Counted from the first letter of the stretch, positions 12,783-26,700 are shown. The stretch is 64,000 bases of DNA from Adiantum capillus-veneris (GCA_014529385.2 CM043959.1:88885529-88949528); one strand, 5' to 3'. Made by a program: numbers and translations. The notes: generated by a model from the letters alone, not told the origin.

Positions 12783-13188
12783 TGTTGCGGGAGCGATTCA
12801 CACCACCCATAAAGTGCATGTAACACAACCTAGATCAACATAATGTCAATCGAGGACACAGATGAAACAATAGGAACACTAAGGAAATCTCTTTAGCTTG
12901 TTAGGTTGAGACCATCCTACACATACAACACTCTAGGTAGGCCAACTAAACCACGATCTAGAATCTCACTACTATCAACTACACCACCAAGCCACATATA
13001 CACAAACGAAAGGCAACTCATCAAACCATGCCAGAATCGTATGAAACTTAAGGAACACCATCCCCTCACTAGGATACACCTGTCTCAAAGCCTCTACACT
13101 AAAAATCCTAGCTCTAAACCCATCTGTGGAAAACGCGTATAAAGACAGAGCCAGATTTTGGAAGTGCCCAAAACTGAAATATATGAGT
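12783..13188 (-). repeat. 5' LTR, first piece (interrupted)
   Basis: Matches 8188-8591 of the intact LTR. It stops exactly after the target duplication TGAGT (13184-13188), where the inverted-repeat end of the large DNA element begins. Confidence 0.93.
13184..13188. other. Target site duplication TGAGT (left)
   Basis: Identical to 42823-42827; only one copy is present at the matching place (8587-8591) of the uninterrupted LTR. Confidence 0.85.
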
Positions 13189-13204
13189 AAGACCATATTA
13201 GGTA
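13189..13204 (+). repeat. Left terminal inverted repeat
   Basis: AAGACCATATTAGGTA, a perfect inverse of 42807-42822. It is followed by AAGTGGGAAAATCCC, related to subterminal sequence at the right end. Confidence 0.93.
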
Positions 13205-13439
13205 AAGTGGGAAAATCCCAATTCCCAGGTTGGACAACTTTCAATATATCATGTATAAAATATAGAGATTTTGTCAAAAATTTGAGTTTTCTTAAGGTCT
13301 CATTCCACTTTATGCACATACAATACACAATGAAAACAACTAAAATATCATGGTTTGAATCAATTGGATTATTAGGAGAGGAGTATATTGCATCCATTAT
13401 CGTTGTCTATGTTCTACTGTCCTACCTACAACTTATCTC

Positions 13440-15130
13440 AACATGGAGAGCTTGGTTTCTAGGTCCACCACTTGTCCAAGTTAATGTAAAAGTGACTCAA
13501 GGTTCACAACTTGTGAAAGCAAGGATCCATTGAGGAATACAATCCACTTGGCTATTTTTCCTTAATTTATTGCAATGTGACAATTATAAACAACTGGTCC
13601 ACATCCTGGTCGATAAACTCTCTTAATTTGAGCATGGGGCATACAATAATTATGTAGCTATGCTCTTTTGCCTCATAGGTTGGTTGGTTTCAAGGTGCAC
13701 TTATCCATGCTAGCCTATCTTGGAGATGATGGAAGCTTGCTTCTCTCCTTGTTTCAATGGAGACTAGCTTGGACAAGTGGTGGACCTTTGCTTCTCTCTA
13801 TGTTTCAATAGAGTTAGCTTGGACAAGTGGTGATCTTGGAACAAAACCCCATGTAAAACATATCATGGGTATTCCAAGTGATTAGAAGATTACCATTTAA
13901 GATATAACCTTATAGGTTGGACAACTAGATCTTGGCTTGGAGAAATGGTGGACCTTTGATTCTCTCCATGTTTCAATGGAGTCTATCTTGGAGAAATGGT
14001 GGAGCTTGCTTCTGTCCATGTTTCAATGGAGCCTAGCTTGAATAGTTGGTGGACCTTTGCTTCTCTCTATGTTTCAATAGAGTTAGCTTAGACACGTGGT
14101 GGATCTTCAAAATAAACCAACTACTATCAATGTTGCCTAGCTTGGACAAGTGGTGGAGTGTTTCTCTACTCCATGTTTCAATGGATCTTAGCTTGGACAA
14201 GTGTTGGACCTTAAAACAAAAACCCCATGTACAACATAGAATGGATTTTCTAGATTTCAATGGAGTCTAGCTTTAACAAATGGTGGAGCTTGTCTTCATC
14301 CATGTTTCAATGAAACTAGCTTGGACAAGTGGTGGACCTTGTAACAAACCCTCCCATGTACAACATATCATTGGTTTTCTAAGTGATGGGAAGGAATACC
14401 ATTCAAGATATAAACTTATAGCTTGGATAAGTAGTTGACTTTAAAACCAAATTCATCATAATACAATGAAATACAGGTCAGCCAATTCCTAAATCTTGAG
14501 ACCAAACCTCCCATGCTATTAGAGATAATATATTGGATAAGTGGTGGACCTTCTATTATTTTCCCATGCCTAGTTTAGACAACCGGTACACTTCGCAGCT
14601 ATAAAGGTTGGACGAGTTGTGGAGCCTTGTTTCTATCCATGTTTTAATGGATCCTAGCTTGGACAAGTGGTGGACCTTGGAAAAAAGCTTCCATGTACAA
14701 CATATATGAGGTTTTCCATGTTTTAATGGAACCTATCTTGGACAAATGGTGAAGCTTTCTTCTCTCCATGTTGATTTTGGAACTACCTTAGACAAGTGGT
14801 GGAGCTTTTCTTTTCTACTCTTCATAATACAATGAAGTATATGTTGGTTACATGGTGAATCTTAAGGCCAAACCTCCCATTTTACTAGAGATGATAGGTT
14901 GGACAAGTGGATCAACCTTCTATCATTTCTCCATGACTATATTGGACAATTAGTAGACATAACATCTCTCTATGTTGTCTAGAGATGAGCTTGGACAAGT
15001 GATGGACCCTGCTTCTCTCTTCCCTTGGTTTACTAGTTTGAAGACTCAGTATATATACTTTCTTAGATCTAGCTTGAACAAGTGGTGGACCTTGCATCCA
15101 CAATCTTAATTCAGTACAAAAAAGTATATG
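13440..15130 (+). repeat. Diverged motif array A1 (left end of the large element)
   Basis: Many copies of TTGGACAAGTGGTGGACC-like sequence alternate with CTCCATGTTTCAATGGAG-like sequence. Almost all are in the orientation TTGGACAAG on the plus strand. One copy in the opposite orientation is at 13459-13480, near the left end. No genes seen in 13205-15859; the part after 15130 is AT-rich and featureless. Confidence 0.85.
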
Positions 15131-15859
15131 AAAAAATAACATAGGAATCTTGGTTTGAAGGTCAAGCAATTAGGTTCCAAATGCACATAATAATATATTT
15201 TCCACCCATATTAAAAGAAAGTTAAATATGTTATTACCAAATTGACAAAGGTAACGTCCAAGAATTATATCTTTCCATCTTGTCAGATCTAAATCTTCAT
15301 CAAGGCGACATGCATGTATACATCAACTTTCAAGCCATTCAAGAATACATGCACTTAGATTCCATAGTTTTGTTTTCAAAGTCTTTTAGGTTCTAAAACT
15401 CTTTCACATAAAGTATGTAATGACAAAATTCTTGAAGCAAACATTTGTGCCCAAGAAAAAGATCCCTCTCACATATTTAAAGTCCATGAATTCTCTGATC
15501 CACACTTACAAGTTTTATTTTGACATCAAACATCAATTCTTTCATAGTTCCAAATAAATGCAACCTCGATATGAATTGACAAAAAATGAATTTCTTTTAC
15601 TATATGACCCAACATAGGCCCCAATCAAATAAAAAATGAGTCCCCAAAAATTTGGGTGCACTCTAGCAATACATCAGAGTCCCCTTACAATAGGATGCAC
15701 TCCAATAGTACATTGAAGTCCCCTTAGAGTAGGGTGCACTCCATTCAAGTGTTCATAAAATTGACACACCTTTAAAAAAAAAAAAAAGACTATATCAAAT
15801 TATACAAATGTTGAAAGATACACACTAGAATAAAAAAAGCATCTTATAGCCATATTTAT

Positions 15860-16635
15860 TCAATGCTTTCGTGTTGACAAGTACACACCAAGGACATAAT
15901 TTGTCTCAGAATCACTATACTGATTTACAATTGTGTTGTATGTATAGACTCTCTTATCTCTTGCATACAACCATCCTACCAACCATGGAATTATGGTTCT
16001 CTGCAAGAAGTTTTGAAGTTGCTCGGAAGTTTGCCTCCACATCTTTGGAAATATAAGATATGTCCCTGGCATGTTCCACATCACCCTATATGGAGTGTCA
16101 TCAAAAATTAAGGTATTGTTTGCATCCAAATCCTCAAATATCTTCCAAATATCACTCAGATTTTTGTGATAAACCCTTGTAAATCCTAACATGATATTTG
16201 GATTTTGGCAATTTTTGTTACTCATAAACACCTTGAACTTGGTATACTGCTCAGGAAAACACTTTTGTGTGATGCGTTGCACCCTTGTTAAGTTATAGCA
16301 ACTCCATATCCATAGCTCAAAGTATTCAGCACAAAAATCCAAAAAACTTTGTGCGTCTGGTCGCACCACATGATAAACTTCATCTTTGTCCTCCACAAGT
16401 CGCATGTGTTGAGCCCAAGATGGCATAGAATCTCCATGTTTCATTTCAACTGTCTTGAGAAGTAACCCCTCTAGATCCAAGATAAGTACTCTTTTGATGT
16501 CCTTGAAAGCAAGTGGTAGGTGATAAGGAGGTGATTCATTCCTTGGACAAGGTCTTGGAGGAGGTTGGATGGGTAATTCAATAGTTTTCTTCAATTTATG
16601 CCAGCATATAGCCAATCCATTTTTCTGTAATGGTT
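15860..16635 (-). CDS. FCP1-like phosphatase domain exon a (3' terminal exon)
   Basis: An exon of 258 codons after a clear acceptor (TTCTTTAATTTCAG). FCP1/SCP enzymes of the HAD class remove phosphate from the RNA polymerase II tail. Counting from the in-frame TTG at 16615, motif I reads LILDLEGLLL (Asp47, with Glu49 where an Asp is usual), the second motif is IWSCYN (Ser104 region), and LIFDDTPYR gives the Asp pair at 172-173. The Glu substitution makes normal catalysis doubtful. A proline-rich linker (PIQPPPRPCP) precedes the domain. The stop is followed at once by AATAAA. The exon starts with two bases of a split codon, the phase needed by the donor at 26701, so it is probably one of several alternative last exons rather than a free gene. 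Confidence 0.75.
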
Positions 16636-16899
16636 CTGAAATTAAAGAACAAGAACACTTAATGCAAACACAACAATAGACATGAGGTTTTATTAGATAC
16701 CAAAATCCATCTATGATCTACTCATTAATAGAAAGAAAGTCAAATTAAAATCCTGACTCTTTTTTATGCTACACTCTCTCTTAGTCTCAATACCATGGAG
16801 TTCAACTAGACTTAAGTCAACTAATAACTACTACTTGTTGTTAAAGGTATGCTTGAAGTGTATAAGGCTTAACCAATGCTCTAGTGTAGAATGGGTATT

Positions 16900-19800
16900 T
16901 AGGTCTCAAGGTCTACCACTTATCCAAGCAAAGATCCATTTAGATATGGAAACCCAATTTTTCTTAATATAATGATATAGAGTGGACAAGTGGTGAATCC
17001 TGAGACCAAGCCACTCATGCTACTAGGGATAATAGGTTGGACAAGTGGTGGACCTTGAATGTAAACCCCCCATGTACAAAGTATCAGGGGTTTTGGGTAT
17101 TTCAATGGACTCTAGCATCTTGGAAACATGGTGGAGCTTACTTCTCTCCATGTTTCAATGGAGTCTATCTTGGATAAATGGTGGAGCATCATTCTCTCCA
17201 TGTTTCAATGGAGCCTACCTTGGACAAGTGGTGCACGTTTGTTTCTCTCTATGTTTGAACAGATTTAGCTTGGACAAGTGGTGGACCTTGGAACAAAATC
17301 CCCATGTAAAACATATCATGGACATTACAAGTGGTGAGAAAAAATACCATTCAATATATAACCTTATAGGTTGGAAAAGTGGTGGACCTTAACACCCAAT
17401 TATTATTAATATAATGACATAGAGTGGACAAGTGGTGAATCTTGCGACCAAACCTACTAGGAAAAGTACGTTGGACAAGTGGTGGACCTTGAATGCAAAC
17501 CCCCATGTACAAAATATTACTCATGCTACTAGGAATAATTTGGTATTAAGGTCCATGTTTCAATGGAGCCTAGCTTGGAAAAGTGGTGGACCTTTGTTTC
17601 TCTCTATGTTTCAATAGAATTTGCTTGGACAAGTGGTGAACCTTGGAACAAAACCCCCATGTAAAGCATGTCATGGGCATTACAAGTGGTGAGAAAAAAT
17701 ACCATTCAAGGTATAACCTTATAGGCTGGACAAGTGGTGGACCTTAGCACCCAATTCCTCTTATTATAATGACATATAGTGGAAAAGTGGTGAATTGTGA
17801 GACCAAACCTACTAGGGATAATAGGTTGGAGAAATGGTTGACCTTGAATGTAAATCACCCATGTACAAAATATCATGGGTTTTGCGTATTTCAATGGAGC
17901 CTAGCATCTTGGAGACATGGTGGAACTTACTTCTCTCCATGTTTTAATGGAGCCTATCTAGGAGAAATGGTGGAGGTTCCTTCTCTCCATGTTTCAATGG
18001 AGCCTAGCTTGGACAAGTCGTGGACCTTTGTTTCTCTCTATGTTTGAATATGGTTAGCTTGGACAAGTGGTGGATCTTGGAATGAAACTCCCATGTAAAA
18101 CATATCATGGGCATTTCAAGTGGCGAGAAAGGATACCATTTAAGATATAACCTTATAGGTTGGACAAGTGGTGGACCTTAACACAATATAATGACATAGA
18201 GTGTACAAGTGGTGAATCTTGAAACCAAACCACTCATGCTACTAGGGATAATAGGTTAACAAGTGGTGGGCCTTGAAATAAAACCCCTAGAGTGTTTCAA
18301 TGGAGCCTAGCTTGGAAACATGGTAAAGCTTGCTTCTCTCCATGTTTCAATGCAGCCTATCTTGGATAAATGGTGCAGCATCATTCTCTCCATGTTTCAA
18401 TGGAGCCTAGCTTGGACAAGTGGTGGACCTTTGTTTCTCTCTATGTTTGAATAGAGTTATCTTGGAAAAGTGGTGGACCTTGGAACAAAAACCCCATGTA
18501 AAACATATCATGGGCATTACAAGTGGTGAGAAAAAATACCATTCAATATATAACCTTATAGGTTGGACAAGTGGTGGACCTTAACACCCAATTATTCTTA
18601 ATATAATGACATAGAGTGGATAAGTGGTGAAATTGGGACCAAACCTACTAGGGAAATAGGTTGGACAAGTGGTGGACCTTGAATGTAAACGCCCCATGTA
18701 CAAAATATCACTCATGCTACTAGAAATAATTTGGTATTAAGGTCCATGTTTCAATGCAGCCTAGCTTGGAAAAGTGGTGGACCTTTGTTTCTCTCTATGT
18801 TTCAATAGATTTATCTTGGACAAGTGGTGTACCTTGGAACAAAACCCCATGTAAATCATGTCATGGGCATTACAAGTGGTGAGAAAAAATACCATTCAAG
18901 CTATAACATTATAGGTTGGACAAGTGGTGGACCTTAACACCTAATTCCTCTTAATATAATGACATAGAGTGGACAAGTGGTGAATCATGAGACCAAACCT
19001 ACTAGGGATAATAGGTTGGACAAGTGGTGAACCTTGAATGTAAACCCCCCATGTACAAAAAATTATGGGTATTGGGTATTTCAATGGAGCCTAGCAACTT
19101 GGAGACATGGTGGAGCTTATTTCTCTCCATGTTTCAATGGAGCCTATCTAGGAGAAACAGTGGAGGTTCCTTCTCTCCATGTTTCAATGAGCCTAGCTTG
19201 GACAAGTGGTGGACCTTTCTTTCTCTATATGTTTTAATAGAGTTAGCTTGGACAAGTGGTGGACCTTGGAATGAAACCCCCATGTAAAACATATCATGGG
19301 CATTTCAAGTGGTGAGAAAGGATACTATTTAAAATATAACCTTATAGGCTGGACAAGTGGTGGACTTTAACACATATTTCTTCTTAATATAATGACATAG
19401 AGTGTACAAGTGGTGAATCTTGAGACCAAACCACTCTTGCTACTAGGGATAATAGGTTGGACAAGTGGTGGACCTTGAATGTAAACCCCTCATGTACAAA
19501 ATTATGGGTTTAGGGTATTTCAATGGAGCCTAGCTTGGAGACATGGTGGAGATTGCTTCTCTCAATGTTTCAATGGAACCTATCTTGGAGAAATGGTGGA
19601 TCATCCTTCTCTCCATGTTTCAATGGAGCCTATCTTGGACAAGTGGTGGACCTTTGCTTCTCTCTATGTTTTAATGGAGTTAGCTTGGACAAGTGGTGGG
19701 TCTTGGAACAAAACCCCTTTGTAAAACATAGCATGGACATTACAAGTGATGAGGAAAAATATCATTCAAGATATAACCTTATAGGTTGGAAAAGTGGTGA

Positions 19801-20830
19801 TGGACCTTGACAAGTGGTGAAGGATACCATTTAAGATATACCCTTATAGGTTGGACAAGTGGTGGACCTTAACACCCAGTTATTCTTAATATAATGACAT
19901 AGAGTGGATAAGTGGTGAATCTTAAGACCAAATCACTCATGCTACTAGGTATAATACGTTAGAGAAGTGGTAGACCTTGAATGTAAACACCCCATGTACA
20001 AAATATCATGGTTTTAGGGTGTTTCAATGGAGCCTAGAATCTCGGAGACATGGTAGATCTTGATTCTTTCCATGTTTGAATGGCACCTATCTTGGAAAAA
20101 TGATGGAGGTTACTTCTCTCCATACTTCAACGGAGCCTAGCTTTGACAAGTGGTGAACCTTTGCTTCTCTCTATGTTTGAATAGAGTTAGCTTGGACAAG
20201 TGGTGGACCTTTGCTTCTCTCTATGTTTGAATAGAGTTAGCTTGGACAAGTGGTGGACCTTGGAATGAAACCCCCGTGTAAAACATATCATGGGCATTTC
20301 AAGTGGTGAGAAAGGATACCATTTAAGATATAACCTTATAGGTTGGACAAGTGGTGGACCTTAATACATAGTTCTTCTTAATATAATGACATAGAGTGTA
20401 CAAGTGGTGTATCTTGAGACCAAACCACTCGTGCTACTAGGGATCCTAGCTTGGACAAGTGGTGGACCTTGGAAAAAAGTCCCCCTGTACAACATAGATG
20501 AGTTTTTTCATGTTTTAATGGAAGAGAGATTCGACAAATGGTGGAGCTTGCTTATCTCCATGTGGATTTTAGAACTAGCTTGGACAAGTGGTGGAGCTTT
20601 GCTTTTTTACTCTTCATAATACAATGATGTATAGGTTGGTTACATGGTGAATCTTAAGGCCAAACCTCCCATCTTACTAGAGATGATAGGTTGGACAAGT
20701 GGTCAACCTTCTATCATTTCTCCATGCCTATAATTAGACAATTAGTAGAACTAGCATCTTTCTATGTTGTCTAGAGCTGAGCTTGGACAAGTAGTGGACC
20801 TTGCTACTCTCTTCCCTTGGATTATTAGTT
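16900..20830 (+). repeat. Diverged motif array A2, ~350-500-bp units
   Basis: Tandem units begin with phrases like AGAGTGGACAAGTGGTGAATC at about 16980, 17420, 17775, 18200, 18615, 18966, 19400, 19902 and 20393. They are the same unit family as the 425/442-bp array at 29.4-35.2 kb, in the opposite orientation and more diverged. Between 16636 and 21590 I see no coding exon, so this would be intron or spacer of the leftward unit. Confidence 0.85.
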
Positions 20831-21590
20831 TGAAGACTCATTATATATACTTGCTTAGATCTATATAATTACTCATTAGTTAGGTTACAAGTGGGTATGT
20901 AATTTGTTAGCCTCAAGGGACTTTGAATATTGAATAGTAAGAAAGTCAAGTGCTGGTTTGAAGATCTTTTGCTTATCTAAACTAGACTCTAACTCAATAA
21001 TAAGTTTCATAAGTTCCACGAATTGTCCTATCTAGGCTCCAAAAGAGTCTTAATTGGTTTGTGCTAGATTCTAACTTCCTTGATGGGGTAGAATCCTAGA
21101 AAAATGAGGCACTATAAGTTTTACCTTAGCTCAAATGGATTTTTCACTTAAACTCGACTGCAATTTGGCTATCTAGTCTTTGTCTCGATGGAGTTTAACA
21201 CTAGATACATAGTAGTGATATTTAAGCTTCATGTCTCTTCACTTGATCGAGATATGAGACCATACTTTCAAGGTCACCACTTGTCTTACCTAAAGACCAA
21301 TGTGAGACATGGGAGCAAGAAAGCCATCCGATATTGTTTTAAGGACTATTACATAGGCAATCAATAACTTAAGTAAAGCAAAAAGACTTGGATCTTTCAC
21401 AATTAATAACTTAAGTAAAGCCAAAAAGACTTGGATCTTTGACAGTTTTTTTCAAACTAAAAAAGCACAATCTCATGCTAACAAAACTATAAATCACAAT
21501 TGAAAGGTTTGAACAAGAAAAAGATCAACAATCTTAATAAGAAGGATACTTTTCATTTCATTTGATGATTACAAACTAAAATAAAGTCTC

Positions 21591-21698
21591 TCAAGAAATT
21601 GATAAACAAAAAATGTAGGTGACTGCTTCATTATTTTGAGCAAAAATATCAAAATCTCTATTGATTGAGCTCCATCTAGTAGTATCCTTTGTAAGATC
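21591..21698 (-). other. Probable 3' untranslated exon of FCP1-like segment b
   Basis: After the stop at 21793 the sequence offers a donor (G|GTACTAG, 21790-21791). A strong acceptor follows at 21699-21700 (TTATTCCTTCTTGCAG). A 92-base intron would therefore lie in the 3' untranslated part. The left limit is arbitrary. Confidence 0.4.
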
Positions 21699-21792
21699 CT
21701 GCAAGAAGGAATAAAAAGAAAGATTTGTTAGATACCATGCACATGAGTGTTCAAGCATGTGTATCAAGAATATATGACATGTCACTAGTACC

Positions 21793-22991
21793 TTAGGGTT
21801 GCTTTCTATCCAGCCTTAGAAGATTGTTCTCAGCTTTCACCTTATTTATATAAGCCTTTGCTGTGGTTGCCTTCAAAACTCCTTTTGTGTTACAACCCAA
21901 TTGCCTAGCTAAAGTGGTCAATTGTGACGCCTTCATGCTTTCAATGGGTGTACGCTCCTTTGCCAAGATCTCTTGTATTTGGGCTCTTCTCATTTCATTG
22001 CGGTGGCTTGTGTCACTTGCATCTTCAATGATAGTTTCATCTCTGTCACCTTTTGCAGGTGGTATTCTTCTTGTAAAGAACACCTTAGCTGACCAAACAT
22101 CATTTTTCTGCTTCCAATACTCCATGATTTGTTTGTATTCACTATCATTTGTCACTATAGGTTGTCCATAACGATTAGAAGCAATTAAATCACGCACATC
22201 CCTTCTCTCATCAAGCTGAATCAAGTATGGCAGTAGCTCCTCCAAGAGCATATTGTCAACCATCTTCTCAGCATCAAATTGTGGTGGAAAAATGCAATTG
22301 TTTGCTGGTGAAATACATCCCTTGTAAGGAGAGTCATCAATAAGCACTGTTCTTTGTGGATCACATTCAAACCCCATGGCAATTTTGGCTAGAGGCTTGA
22401 ACATTGCCTCAACGTTTGGATTGTCGGGTCTAAACAATTTTTGAGTTTGAGCGGTGTAGCAAACATCTTGCGACCAAATTGCAAAGAAAGGCAATGTATC
22501 CTCAGCTAAGTTGTTTAGTGCTGCAAGGATTTGATACACATTATTCCTAGTAGCTGTCGACCAAATTGCAACATTAAACCTTTGTAAAATAGTCTTCAAG
22601 AATTGGATGCAACCTGGCCTGAGTATAATATATCTTTTTGAATCCATTTGCACTGAGTTGTGGTGTGAGGATGGTTGAGGGGAACGTTTCAACAATAGAC
22701 CATTTAAATCCAATATAATTGTAAGCATGGATTTCTCAACATCTACGCTACATGACGTAGTACCAATTGGCAATAGCTCGTGAGTGGACTTTTCAGTCTC
22801 TTTTGATGTATGTTGCATTTTTGAAGCATCGATTTCTTGGTTCTCATTATTGGAAGCTTGCTCAAGTTGCACAACACTAGACTCTAGTATAGAAATATCA
22901 TCCATCTTGGGCACTTTAGAAACCATAGAATCTATGGATTCTATAGTTGTTGACTGAACCATAGGAGCATTATCCATCCCAGTTTGTGAAT
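21793..22991 (-). CDS. FCP1-like phosphatase domain exon b with SAP-like tail (3' terminal exon)
   Basis: A 399-codon exon opened by acceptor TTTTCTTAG. Counted from an in-frame ATG at 23007, a Ser/Glu-rich linker (1-94) leads to motif I TIILDLNGLLL (Asp100, Asn102 in place of the second Asp), IWSTATRNN (~148-156), and VLIDDSPYKG (Asp224-225). This is an FCP1 homology domain of the plant LDLNG kind. The missing second Asp is the usual acid-base residue, so it may bind rather than cleave. The C-terminal ~45 residues (MKASQLTTLARQLGCNTKG) resemble a SAP-type DNA-binding helix pair. The start phase again matches the donor at 26701. The stop TAA is followed by a 3' UTR intron. Confidence 0.78.
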
Positions 22992-23259
22992 CTAAGAAAA
23001 CACACACACAAATGGTATCTCAAAACCACTAGAATTTTATTCACCATATTTATATGTAGAACTCCTAGTAAGAAATTTATTTAAGGTAAAGTCGTTGTTA
23101 GAATCCTTGCAACCATTTTCAGCATTCGTACACCAAACACCACTTGTCTAAAATACAATCTACTAACTCAACATTTTCCATCCTACACTTTATTAAAGAT
23201 GAGTACTTAAAGTGAAAACTAAAAGCCACCCTTGTTGAGGAAACATGGATACAAGGTCC

Positions 23260-26200
23260 ACCAAATGTCCAACCTAGACTACAAGAAAATAATTAGAGAT
23301 TTGGCTTAGATTTGGATTCAAAGGCCACCACTTATTCAAGTAAGATAACTCCACTTGTTTAAGACAGTAATGTTTGAAGCCCCACCACTTGTCCAACCTA
23401 GACATTGATTAAATTTTGGTAAGATTTATCACAAATCTAGAGTAGAATCAAGATTCTATGGCCAAGGTAGTCAAATATGTTAGACAACACACAAAGCATA
23501 AGAGCACTCTAGATTCTCGTTGAGCATAAACTAAACAATAATCAAATGTTATATTCACTTGAGATTTCATCCATGAAAAATGAAAATGATGCATGTACTT
23601 GAGATTTCCATCCATGTACAATACTTTACAATGTCAAGTAAAGTTATAGTCAGCAAACAACTCTTCTCCTGCTTCAACTTGACAAATAGTCTCAATGCAT
23701 ACATGGCCATATTCTTCTGACTTGATGTGTGAAGAGGTGCATTTATGCCAAGGTGGCAAATTTGGATCAAATGTATAGCGTACGTTGGGACAGACATTTG
23801 TACTGTGAGAACTATTTATATAGCCCGACACGTTTCCTTCTTCTACACAACCAATAATGTATGATTGATCTTCCTCTTCTTCTATGTTTGGATCCTCTAG
23901 AAGAGAATATTTATAAGCTCTTGGAAATATTTTGCATATCTTTTTCCAGTCTTGAAATCTATACTTATGCCCTCCATAGTTTAGAATAGTCAAACCACTT
24001 TCCAGGGTAGTATGCACAAATAGCCCATAACCAGCTCCTTCAATACATGAAAGTCGCACTTCAAAATCCACACCGTTAATATGGAAAATTACATCTTTGG
24101 GAATAGGAAAAGTTGGTGTCCCAAAAGGATCTTCATGCCAATCATAGTGTGAAATACATCTAGTTTTTATATCACTTAACTCCTTTGTGTCTGCAAAAAG
24201 AAGAAAATATTATGCATAAAATAATGACAATATCAAAGAAAGATATCATTATTTTATAGTCCAATAGGTCCATTGTATGGAAGACTTAGAGTGCCTCTTA
24301 CATGGTGCCTCCAAGGTTTCCAAAAAATAAAATCATTGGAAAAAAAAGGCCACTGTGTCTCCAATCTATTGCCCATTTGAAGCATAGAGAGAACCAAGGT
24401 CCACCACTTGTCCAAGCTAGACATGGAGCATTGACACAAGATCCAACACTTATCCAAGAACCCTATAGTATATGTGGTAACATGGGATGCATTGATGCAA
24501 CAAAAGTAGTCTAGCCTCCTCATCCATCTCTTTTTTCTTGTAGCCTAGAGGGATTAGTTTCAAGGTCTATCACTAGTCAAAAACTACACATAGAACATTG
24601 ATACAAGGTTCCACCACATGTGAAACCTATCATCTCTAGTAGCATGGATGGTTTGATATCAAGGTTCATCGCGTGTCCTACCTATACTCTATTGTAGCAT
24701 ATAGATTCTAGTTTGGTGGTACTACACTTGTCCAAACTTGGCTTGTTGTTGATATCTGGAGGTAATCAAGGGTCCTCCACTTGTCCAAGTTAGGCATATA
24801 AAACAATTGCAAGGTCCACCATGTGTACAACATATGATTGATTATAGCATGCATGGTCTTATTTCATGGGCAACCATCTTCTCTCCAACATGTGTCCAAC
24901 CTCGGCTCCATTGAAGCATGGAGAGAAGCAAGGTCCACCACTTATCAAAGCTAAGATTGGATCCATTGAAACATAAAGAGAAGCAAGCTCTACCATTTGT
25001 CCAAGCTAGGATCCATTGAAACATGAAAACCCCATAATATGTTGTATACGGGGGGTGTTTTTCAAGGTCTACCACTTGTCTAAGCTATGGTCCATTGGAA
25101 CATGGAGAGAAGCAAAGCTCCACCACTTTTCTAAGCTAGGATCCATTGAAACATGGAGAGAAGCAAGCTCCATTGTTTGTCTAAGCTAGGCTCCATTGGA
25201 ACATGGAGAAAACAAGCTCCACCACTTGCCTATTATTGCATAGAGATTCTGGTTTGAAGGTCCACCACTTGTCCAACCTTGCCTTCATGTATGGAGATAA
25301 TCAAGAGTGCAATGCTTCTCTAAGCTAGGGACATAAAAGAGTTTCAAGGTCCACTACATATACGATCTATGATGGGTTGTAGCATGGGAGGTTTCATTTT
25401 AAGGTTGACCACTTCTCCAGCTCCGCTTGTCCAACCTCAGATCCATTGAAGAATGGAGAATAAAGGTGTACCAACTCTCCAAAATAGGCAAGACAATCTC
25501 TATAAAACCCATGAATTGTTAATATATGCTATGCTGTGGAGTTTTGTTTGAAGTTCCACTCCTTATCCAAGCTACAATCCATTGAAGCATGGAACTAAGT
25601 AAGATATATCTCTAGTCCAAGATAGGATCCATTGAAACATAGAGAGAATCAAGGTCCACCACTTGTCCAAGCTATGCATGGGTAATTGATATAAGGACCA
25701 CTACGTTTTCACCTATACTATGCTCTATCATGGATGGTTTCATATCCCACCAATTTTCCAACCTATTTAGTAGGTTGTATTATGGGGGTTTGGTTTCAAG
25801 GTACTTCACTTGTCTAAGGTGGGTTCCATTGAACCATGGAGAGAAACTATGTCTACCACTTGTCCGAAATATGCTCCTTTAAAACATAAAAACAAGGTCC
25901 ACCACTTGTCCAAGCTAAAGTTTCTCTCCATTGAAGCATGGAGAGAAACAAGGTCTACCACCTGTCCAAAATATGCTCCATTGAAACATAAAAGCAAGGT
26001 CCACCACTTGTCCAAGCTAATATAACAAATGGGTGTTGGTTACAAGGTGTACCACACTTGTCTAAACTAGTCTTCATGCAAGGTCTACCACATGTCCAAG
26101 CTATATGAGCTTGTTTTGAAGGTCTACCACACCTCTTGAAATTAGGATCCATGTAAGGTCCACCTTTTGTCAAGCTATGCATTTAATGAGTACTAAAACT
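23260..26200 (-). repeat. Diverged motif array B1
   Basis: Copies of GGTCCACCACTTGTCCAA (plus-strand reading), the opposite orientation to arrays A1/A2. They are sparse at 23260-23420 and dense at 24390-26200, around the SET exon. Monomers carry TCCATTGAAACATGGAGAGA. The stretch 24191-26700 has no exon that I can support and would be intron. Confidence 0.85.
23634..24190 (-). CDS. SET-domain exon (3' terminal exon)
   Basis: A 185-codon exon after acceptor TTCTTCTTTTTGCAG. SET domains transfer methyl groups from S-adenosylmethionine to lysines, classically on histones. Visible signature pieces are IEGAGYGLFV (the G-x-G entry), NSSHSTNVCPNVRY (counterpart of the NHS-C-PN motif) and, at the very end, AGEELFADYNFT (counterpart of GEEL-x-x-DY). 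No pre-SET or post-SET cysteine clusters are present in this exon. The exon begins with two bases of a split codon and fits the donor at 26701: the join gives ...E-T-H-T-K-E-L-S-D. It is the nearest of the three compatible last exons. It may use zinc or partner domains supplied by the upstream part. Confidence 0.78.
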
Positions 26201-26700
26201 AAGTAAATTGCAGTACTTAAATACCTTTCCAAGCTCATTAAGATTTTGGTCTCTAAGGCCGGCCACCACCACATGTCTAATCTATGCTCTAATTGATTAC
26301 TTATGCTAGTTCTCAAAGTCCAAACATAAGCTCCCTTCTAGCAAGGTTAGTTTAAATTTAGGCTCCAGCACCTGTCTAAGCTAGGTTCAATTTATGAAGC
26401 ATCACCATTTAACCATGCTACGATCTAATGTATCATATCAAGGGGGTATTGATAAAAGGTCCAAAACTTATTGAGTTCAAGCTCTTAAGTAATTAAGTCT
26501 TTGTGAGTATTAAATGTTATAGTTTTAGTCTACAGATCCACCATTCAAAAACTCAAGTAATTTACTATTTACATTCAAACCTTGAATGCTTGAGATACAA
26601 AATACAAACTCAATCAATACTATATAAAGCAAAATCTAACATTAAGAGTATCAAATCAGTAACAAGAAACACTAACATGCACAAGAAACTCAAAACATAC

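Noticed and set aside
12975-13397. 140-codon minus-strand frame
   Set aside because: It runs across the border between the giant transposon and the LTR (13188/13189), so it is a chance frame.
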